A DNA stretch of 45,418 nt from positions 1-45,418 of the forward strand of contig CALFLU010000059.1 of the NCBI GenBank assembly GCA_937880125.1. The letters are read 5' to 3'. The notes under the pieces are model-generated. The model saw only the letters and a program-made list of their open reading frames with translations, did no database searches and was not told where the DNA came from. Origin of the DNA: an uncultured Eubacteriaceae bacterium. GTDB lineage: Bacteria; Bacillota; Clostridia; Eubacteriales; UBA1433. Of this stretch, positions 41,101-45,418 are shown piece by piece (the stretch's first letter is position 1; each line of letters starts with the position of its first letter). Position numbers and translations under genes: made by a program.

Positions 41101-41996
41101 TTTTCAATAATCGCTCTTCCTCGTTGCTTATTGGCCTCCTCCTCTGCCAAAAGCTTTTTCTCTGTCTCCAAATGTTGCTCAAAGATAGTTGCGTTCTTGT
41201 TTTTTATCTCAGGCGGTTTTGGTTCTTGCGCAGGTTTCATACTCATCTTTACCAACTCCGCCTGCTTATTTGTCAGCCCAAATCGCGCGGTCACCGCATT
41301 TGTCTCATCATTAATGTGCCTCAGCCGCTCTCTGCCTTCCGCATCCACCCTTTCATAGTACGCATCCGAACTCACGTCATAGGCATTAGGCGCGCGCATT
41401 TTTTCCTGCTGGCGCAGGTAGGTATCCTTCCACCCCTGCTTTGCCTCTGTGCTTATCCTTGCCGCCTGCGCATCTGTCACGCCGAATTGATCGCCCGCCT
41501 CAGGGGCGCTGCCGATAATTCGCTGCAGCACTTTCTTTTTTTCTTCCTTCAGCTGTTCTTCGAGTTTCTTCGCATTCAAAACATGCTCCGCCCAAGCTCG
41601 CTTTGCCTCCGTGCTTGTTTTGGCCGCCTGTTCCTCACTCACCCCAAACTGCCCCGGCAGACTCTGCCGCGTCCTTTGGCGCCCCGCTTCTATCAACGCC
41701 CAAAGCTTCCTGCGGTTTTCTTCTTCATGCCGTTTAGCTTCTTCCAAACTTTGACCAAAAAAAGAAGCCGCCATGGCTTCTCTGTCCCAAGTCTCCTGAT
41801 TTTGTCTTGCCGCACTGCTCGTTGCACTGACGCTTTGTGTCTTGTCCGCAGCTCTTTGCGCCTCCTTGCTGCGAACCCGTCCTTCGCTGTCCACATGCCC
41901 CCTCGGCGAAATCTTCTCCATCGCCGCCCGAAAGGCTCTGGCCTCCTCTTCCTGCCTGCGGCGCTCCTCTTCTATCCGTTGTTTTAATCTGCCCAA
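38133..41996 (-). CDS. Large virion-type protein with zincin motif and C-terminal toxin-like domain
   Basis: The product is 1287 residues. Residues 1-110 are charged helices. A 20-residue unit (QFGVSEEQAAKTSTEAK) recurs at 116, 170 and, degenerate, at 238. A long coiled-coil region follows. Residues 520-760 hold hydrophobic helices (ASLYAVGNMTPMVLMG, NFAVTVLTSLLMGGARN) like phage ejection proteins. A metallopeptidase motif HEVVH is at 947-951 (VIHEVVHTTKD). The acidic Asn-rich stretch near 1105-1140 is a linker. Residues 1175-1287 form a toxin-like domain (GGWIM, DIEGLTAEEI, PTHMCDV, VGGGLQF). The start is TTG 41996, 9 nt after AAGGAG; no ATG is available. It sits between portal and scaffold genes, where MuF-like or internal head proteins are encoded, and an immunity-like gene follows. 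Confidence 0.8.
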   Translation of the reverse strand: MGRLKQRIEEERRRQEEEARAFRAAMEKISPRGHVDSEGRVRSKEAQRAADKTQSVSATSSAARQNQETWDREAMAASFFGQSLEEAKRHEEENRRKLWALIEAGRQRTRQSLPGQFGVSEEQAAKTSTEAKRAWAEHVLNAKKLEEQLKEEKKKVLQRIIGSAPEAGDQFGVTDAQAARISTEAKQGWKDTYLRQQEKMRAPNAYDVSSDAYYERVDAEGRERLRHINDETNAVTARFGLTNKQAELVKMSMKPAQEPKPPEIKNKNATIFEQHLETEKKLLAEEEANKQRGRAIIEKSQQSKEEERQQTAKERQIYEMYLPMSEERKRNNAETEASFDKAKETFFENIRKEKENARLQTQIINDLRAKGMRDSELAMTSEYEMSQRQQQIEEIAPLSFLGKDWRSEALYDVYQNSMLFAYNEDLRQDKDYLARVQAGQSSNPFLNGGGMQENVVKAEGWGWIDPNYLTEGSKYLTQAEKDRLSYMLSFTDDPVKMREAKDYQDYLEYVGRQRYEFIRNETGNMKNRGGAAADAYIGGVENSLQGIVASVEQFFGNKVAPTKIISAEQVRAMDDIESSKGLSRFAKASLYAVGNMTPMVLMGKWMPTAKMSQVASFSTMFGGTWGNAYEEAMADWKKPSEARAYATLSAASETLMQYGIGRVTGMAAGVMRTPPMVNKVITSLSKHPYMQRGMNVLSMLSGEVFEEHMQLVLQPLYENIAYGTNKEIKLIPEGSRENFAVTVLTSLLMGGARNVKGLMGDIQTVKRNVRLSDGTFLSSDLLNRVYYAVSNKIAIGEMVTDQEVELVNKFAEQLDEKEIEFMAEQARRISMVKMGVKTYGEIEADLAALDTKGKYDYLSNLLKTPEFWQSLGENRQRIQKYNPSQSPAQKLVAEMEQRGMKALADKTGMQIEQKAMDGDIHGMLEGQNNTLTLNTNSEKSQLETVIHEVVHTTKDTKGYEGMKQAAVTWFESLPQEKQQSIQDITQESYSELSDEQRQDELTSKFVSEIALNPVQSMNLAYENPNTATVLLSSLNTAIKKIGQDKAGKAILDAKNNLTKALYEVKRGGGVGNMKPAIQYDKGKSFDGVDGNIHDIDVGEIQPNYGVEPDVDGGDVESENQTDENVENHESDAYNKSSKLMGLEGFGVESYIVIAERNPVVVNAEFKNEGVTQPPYDINYIVKLVEAGNEKYVRVFHYHPDNTSNMLGGWIMRLKDIEGLTAEEIADKYSLPKVPTHMCDVILPSDFILQMGIAGPVSEWGRVGGGLQFDTFGKDLPKEVFKNKRKIE

Positions 41997-42083
41997 ATTT
42001 CCTTTCTCCTTTCCGTTGCTCGCCCTTGCTGTCTTGTCTTATTCAAATCATATTAGGTTACAATTTTTTTAGTAATCTTTTTA

Positions 42084-42584
42084 CTAAAACCCTGCGCCGC
42101 CGCCACGAGTTGAACCGCCACCGCCTCCTGAATAGAATGGTATATAAATTATTTCTTTGTCTATCTTTTTCTTTTTCCCGCCTCCCGTCGAGCCACCCCG
42201 AGAGGCGTTATCTTTTTTTGTTTGCCACGCCCATTCTCTGTCATAGCGCGCGTCCATTATCGCGTCCCGCGCCCGCTGATAGGCCACCTGCGCGTCATAG
42301 CGCCCGTCGTCCACGCTGTCACGCCCCAGACGGTAGTTCCACTCCTGTCCGTAGCGGCTGTCGCCGATGTCGTCACGCCCGCGCTGGTAGTCGAAATTGC
42401 GGGTATCAATCAGCTTGCGATAGTCAAACTCCTCCTGCGCGCGCTTGTCCGCCGCGGCGTCCCTGCCCTGCTGATAGTCAAACTGCCGCATGCGCCAGTC
42501 GTCTTCATACAACTGCCTGCCATAGTCGGCCTGCGCCTGCATCTTCGCAGCATTAATCTGCGCCTGTTGACCCGCCAGCTGCAA
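42084..42584 (-). CDS. Repeat-rich phage protein, downstream part of a split gene
   Basis: The frame is open from 42656 and the only start is TTG 42584 without a ribosome binding site, so this is probably the second half of the gene starting at 42897. It has about five 18-residue repeats of the type W/F-x-Y-Q-x-G-R-D-x3-D-x-R-Y (for example FDYQRGRDDIGDSRYGQE), then a basic and a Gly-rich end (GGGGGSTRGGGAGF). Long arrays of Tyr/Arg/Asp repeats suggest a rod-like structural or internal virion protein. No named family. Confidence 0.7.
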   Translation of the reverse strand: MQLAGQQAQINAAKMQAQADYGRQLYEDDWRMRQFDYQQGRDAAADKRAQEEFDYRKLIDTRNFDYQRGRDDIGDSRYGQEWNYRLGRDSVDDGRYDAQVAYQRARDAIMDARYDREWAWQTKKDNASRGGSTGGGKKKKIDKEIIYIPFYSGGGGGSTRGGGAGF

Positions 42585-42636
42585 GTCTATCTGCCCTTGC
42601 GCCTCTGCGCGCGCCGTGGCCGCTCTGCCCGTCCTG

Positions 42637-42897
42637 TTAGGCGCCGTAGCCTCTGCTCAGCGCGCTTTGACTCAGGCCGCTGTTTTTCAGCCCTCTGCTC
42701 GCCAAACTTTCGGCCATATTGCCGTAGGGGTTGGCATAGCTGCGCCAATCCAGCGCCGCCCCTCTGTTTTCCGTCGCCTGCGCCTTGGCGGCCTGCGCGG
42801 CCGCATGCAGCGATTGCGCCTGATATTGTTTCATCTGTTCGTCCAAAGCCAGACGCTGCTGCGCCAAGGCTTCCTGTAAATATGGATTTGTCGCCAT
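42637..42897 (-). CDS. Phage protein, upstream part of a split gene
   Basis: The product is 86 residues from ATG 42897, with GGAGAAGAG in the end of the portal gene as ribosome binding site. It ends SGLSQSALSRGYGA, a pattern that in related phages runs on into a helix of Asn/Arg/Ala without a stop. The next frame, open right here, gives exactly such a continuation (PNRTGRAATARAEAQGQIDL). A +1 shift at GCC-TAA-C would join both parts into a protein of about 270 residues. Confidence 0.7.
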   Translation of the reverse strand: MATNPYLQEALAQQRLALDEQMKQYQAQSLHAAAQAAKAQATENRGAALDWRSYANPYGNMAESLASRGLKNSGLSQSALSRGYGA

Positions 42898-42898
42898 G

Positions 42899-44989
42899 TT
42901 ACTCTTCTCCTTTTATTATGCCTCTGCCCGAAATCTCCGCGTTTTCGGCCATGAGTTGTTCAATCATCTGCACCATGCGCCCCGCATCTTCCTCGCTTGC
43001 CCCCGTCGCCTCGCCCATGGGCTGCTGCGCCGCCTGCATGCGTGCCATTTGCGCCATCTGCGCCTGATTGCCCATCATTTGCGCCTGCGTCTGAGCGCTT
43101 TGACGCAGTTTTTGTTTCTGCAAAATCTCCTTCAGTTTCGCCTTGGGCGCCGCGCTGTCGTCGTCTAAGGCCTCCACATAATCCTCAAAGGTAATCAGCT
43201 GCATTTGCAGCAGGTTTTGCAGCGCCTGCTCCTGGGCAAACTTGCTGTATGGATTGTTGGGCGATACATCAATGCGCACGTCGATTTTCAGCGCCTGCAA
43301 TGCCGCCACCGACACCCGCTCTGCCACAGGGATTGTTTTGTCTTGCCACTCCTCGCCCGCCAGCGCCACGCCGTCTCCCGTCAGCATCTGTGCAAACCTG
43401 TCGCCCTGCGTCACAGCATTGGAATCCGCTTCGCCGAAAGCTGATTGACTCACCCCGTTTGTGCGGTGTTGACCTGCCCCGCTTGCGCCAAGGGAACCCG
43501 CCCCGCTGATACCGAGTTGACCTTCCCCGCTGAAATCCATAGAACCTTCCCCGCCAAAACCAAATTGTCCTGCCGCCATGCCTGCCGTGCCCATTTGCCC
43601 TGCACCGCTGCCTGGCACCTCTTTTTCCGTCACGATCTCCAACCCGCCGGGGTTATAGGCAACCCACATGTCAAACCATATCAGCGCAATATCCTCCACA
43701 AACTGCTTCAGCGCCGCGGCCTGACTGTTCAGCGGCAGGGCGTTTGCGTCCCTAACGGCAATAATCGCCGCGCCGCTGGCGCGCTCGGGGTTGATGTTGC
43801 CCGTTACGGCCTCACCCGCCCCGGCAAGCTCACGGGTCGACTGCATCAGCTCGCTCACCATACTAATCGCCGCAGGGTTCACCTGAGCGGGTTCCAAATA
43901 GTTCAAATGCTTGCGAATGTCCTCCACGATTCCGCCCGCTCCCTTGCCCACGGCAATGGTGCTGCCCACCACGCCCAGCCTGCCCACGGCCTCCGCGCTC
44001 AGCTTGTCGCGGTCATAGACAATATGTGGATACGCCGTCTGCTTAATGGCGGCAATGTTGCGCGCCAGCGTCTTGTTGATCTCAATTTGATTGGGAATGC
44101 GCCGCACCACTTCGCCAATGCCACGCGCGCTGCCCTTTTCCTCGTCCCAGCAAAGGTGCGCCACGGGATACAGCTTCATGCCCGCCACATGGGTATCTTC
44201 CTGATACACCACGTTTTTCGTGGCGCGTAAAAAATGCACCTCGCCGTCCTCTTTCCACATCTTCAAAAGGCACACGCACTTGCCGTCCTCTTCTTCTTGT
44301 TTTATCTCCTCCTTGGCCCTTTGCCCGATCTGCGTCTGCACATCGCCGTCAGGCATGATCAATTCCACCTCACTCTCGTCCAGACCGTTTTTTCGCGCCT
44401 GTGCGCGCACGTCCGACACAAAGAGCCGCTGCGCCAAAATCAGATACTTTTGCCTTTGAATATCCGCCTCCTGCTCATCGGCAAAATACACCGCGCTCAT
44501 ATCCAGCATCTGCGTCTCTATGAGCCCCTTGTCGCCCTGATAAAAATACGCGCAGCTGTCGCCGCTGATTGCCGCCGCGCTCACATGACGCCACACAGCC
44601 CTGTCCATCTTCAGCCGCTCCCAGGTCTTTGCGCCGTGGCTGTTGAGCAGCGCGCATACCTGCATGCTGTCTTCATAATCTCGTCCGTAATTCATCGTGC
44701 TGTAATTGATACTCATGCCGTTGTTGGCAACCGTGGCCACCTTATAGTCCACAATCGGCGCCAAAATGTTCAGCGCGGGCGGTTTTTCGCCCGACAGCTT
44801 CAGTCCGTTCCACTGATCGCCCTTATAGTAGCGATACGCCTCCTCAATGCTGTGATAATAGTCATACTTGTGCAAATAATCCTTGCCCCGCTGATACTGC
44901 CGCCATACCTGCTCAGCCGTCTGCGCCGTCTTCTTCGCCGCGCCGCCTTTTTCGCCCTCCGCCTGCATCCTCTCTTTTCTAACGTCCAC
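42899..44989 (-). CDS. Portal protein (short-tailed phage type)
   Basis: The product is 696 residues. The N-terminus has AYRYYKGDQWNGLKLSGEKP and PALNILAPIVDYKVATVANN, followed by the portal core with AGMKLYPVAHLCWDEEKGSARG and RRIPNQIEINKTLARNIAAI, then ELMQSTRELAGAGEAVTGN near 390. This matches P22-like and related portal families. Residues 457-515 carry an unusual Gly-rich repeat insertion (GEGQLGISGAGSLGASGAG). The C-terminus is Gln-rich (QTQAQMMGNQAQMAQ). The start is GTG 44989, preceded by AGGAGG at 6 nt. Portal forms the ring through which DNA enters and leaves the head. Confidence 0.92.
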   Translation of the reverse strand: MDVRKERMQAEGEKGGAAKKTAQTAEQVWRQYQRGKDYLHKYDYYHSIEEAYRYYKGDQWNGLKLSGEKPPALNILAPIVDYKVATVANNGMSINYSTMNYGRDYEDSMQVCALLNSHGAKTWERLKMDRAVWRHVSAAAISGDSCAYFYQGDKGLIETQMLDMSAVYFADEQEADIQRQKYLILAQRLFVSDVRAQARKNGLDESEVELIMPDGDVQTQIGQRAKEEIKQEEEDGKCVCLLKMWKEDGEVHFLRATKNVVYQEDTHVAGMKLYPVAHLCWDEEKGSARGIGEVVRRIPNQIEINKTLARNIAAIKQTAYPHIVYDRDKLSAEAVGRLGVVGSTIAVGKGAGGIVEDIRKHLNYLEPAQVNPAAISMVSELMQSTRELAGAGEAVTGNINPERASGAAIIAVRDANALPLNSQAAALKQFVEDIALIWFDMWVAYNPGGLEIVTEKEVPGSGAGQMGTAGMAAGQFGFGGEGSMDFSGEGQLGISGAGSLGASGAGQHRTNGVSQSAFGEADSNAVTQGDRFAQMLTGDGVALAGEEWQDKTIPVAERVSVAALQALKIDVRIDVSPNNPYSKFAQEQALQNLLQMQLITFEDYVEALDDDSAAPKAKLKEILQKQKLRQSAQTQAQMMGNQAQMAQMARMQAAQQPMGEATGASEEDAGRMVQMIEQLMAENAEISGRGIIKGEE

Positions 44990-45355
44990 TGTACGCCTCC
45001 TTTTTCGCTCCTGTTAATTCTTTGCCCTTCATCTCGTTTTTCCTCCTCCTGCCTTGCCGTTCTCTTCCTTCATTTCTGCCTCCTTTATGCTTTTATCCTC
45101 CGTTTACTCCTTTGCCCTTCATCTGTTTTTGCCCCTCCGTATCATCTTCTTTTAGCCTGAGTCACTCACACCCTTCTCCATATTTTTTTACCGTTCTCTC
45201 CTTGACATACCCTTTTCTTGCCCGCCGCCCCTGCTGTCTTTTCTTCCATCCTCTTCACTATTATTTGCTTCTCCTTTGTCTTTTTTCTTTCTCTTCACCC
45301 GTTCAATGCAGTCCGCTCCTGTTTGCCCATCTCTGGCCTCTCCTCGTTTTCCACA
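44990..45355 (-). other. Purine-rich leader with many ribosome-binding-site-like motifs and mini open frames
   Basis: The minus strand is strikingly purine-rich over about 360 nt and has many AGGAG/GGAGG motifs. Several are followed by short ATG frames: one of 26 codons near 45240 (MEEKTAGAAGKKRV at the start), MKGKGVNGG, and MKGKELTGAKKEAYSGR, whose stop overlaps the portal GTG. Two of these share the start ATGAAGGGCAAAG. Whether they are translated is unknown; the stretch could also be a worn-down gene. No promoter is evident. Confidence 0.45.
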
Positions 45356-45384
45356 ATAAAAAACACCCTTAAGGGTGCTTTTTT
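45356..45384 (-). terminator. Terminator after the partial imm-3 gene
   Basis: The stem AAAAGCACCC-type arm with GGGTGTTTTT on the minus strand is followed by a T run. It is a near copy of the terminator at 36978-37005. Confidence 0.8.
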
Positions 45385-45418
45385 GTTGTATTCAGATATC
45401 AGATTACCTTCTAACCTC
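45384..45418. repeat. 35-nt exact repeat, copy 2, at the contig edge
   Basis: The last 35 bases of the window are identical to 37006-37040. The contig ends within this repeat, as expected if assembly stopped at a repeated toxin/immunity cassette. Confidence 0.95.
45404..45418 (-). CDS. Partial third immunity-like gene (last codons only)
   Basis: The minus strand encodes EVRR and TAA, identical in sequence to the end of imm-2 (37026-37037), and is followed by the same kind of terminator. It shows that a further copy of the imm-2-type gene lies just beyond the window, upstream of the portal gene. Only four codons are visible. Confidence 0.6.
   Translation of the reverse strand, partial: EVRR

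Larger units (their letters stand above)
25733..45418 (-). mobile_element. Prophage late region (short-tailed phage), incomplete
   Basis: Portal, scaffold, capsid, tail, holin and endolysin genes run in one direction from the right edge to 25733. No tape-measure, tail-tube or sheath gene lies between capsid and lysis genes, which points to a podovirus-like particle. Terminase, replication, integrase and repressor genes are not in the window, so the element continues beyond 45418. I found no attachment site; the left border is somewhere between 24144 and 25733. Confidence 0.85.

Noticed and set aside
44234..45160. A 308-codon plus-strand frame running over the portal start
   Set aside because: It is the antisense of the portal gene and its purine-rich leader; Leu-rich composition comes from the pyrimidine bias of that strand.
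1..45418. tRNA or rRNA genes
   Set aside because: No T-loop-like GGTTCGAATCC pattern or rRNA core sequence was noticed on either strand; a covariance search would be needed for certainty.

Overview
The window looks like one metagenome-style contig from an anaerobic, probably gut-associated member of the Bacillota, most likely class Clostridia. The evidence is a T-box leader on alaS, alaS followed by an IreB/YrzL gene, strong AGGAGG ribosome binding sites, desulfoferrodoxin in place of superoxide dismutase, and a clostridial-type AlaS sequence. Family-level placement is not possible from what I can see. Both ends look like assembly breaks. The left end is a perfect 21-bp fold-back, and the right end is a 35-nt repeat also found at 37006-37040.

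Positions 1-14173 are chromosomal housekeeping and stress genes, nearly all on the minus strand. They are rsmE (cut), a prmA damaged by an internal deletion, ireB, alaS with a full T-box and a consensus promoter, ilvD, a four-gene two-component/ABC transporter unit (regulator, ATPase, permease, kinase) with an OmpR-type direct repeat, a peroxiredoxin-desulfoferrodoxin operon with a Fur-family-like operator over the start of transcription, an NaiP-like MFS transporter and a small membrane protein.

Positions 14589-24300 are accessory metabolism: a VTT-domain membrane protein; a probable organic-acid cluster (OFA-type MFS carrier, GntR/FCD regulator, class I CoA-transferase, YkvI-like carrier); then small single genes (PH-like, DUF2325, two tandem DsrE-like paralogues, GyrI-like) and a 2-keto-4-pentenoate hydratase family enzyme. 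Three 34-bp palindromic repeats follow. A hicAB toxin-antitoxin pair and an A+T-rich gene of unknown function lie between these and the phage genes.

Positions 25733-45418 are the late half of a prophage, all on the minus strand and read from right to left: portal, a repeat-rich connector or internal protein (split by a frame change), a 1287-residue protein with a zincin motif and a C-terminal toxin-like domain, scaffold, major capsid protein, a decoration-like protein, head-tail adaptor, tail hub, tail fibres, XhlA-like protein, SPP1-type holin and an M15 endolysin. No tape-measure or tail-tube gene is present, so a short-tailed (podovirus-like) particle is likely. Terminase, integrase and lysogeny genes are not in the window.

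The most interesting part is 37026-41996. The C-terminal domain of the 1287-residue protein is followed by an immunity-like gene, then an orphan copy of the same toxin domain lacking its N-terminal part, then a second, paralogous immunity-like gene. The 3' end and terminator of that second immunity gene reappear at the right edge of the contig, upstream of the portal gene. This is the layout of a polymorphic toxin with orphan toxin/immunity modules, carried on a virion-type protein. Two morons (a lipoprotein and a frameshifted alpha/beta hydrolase), each with its own promoter and terminator, sit beside the array.
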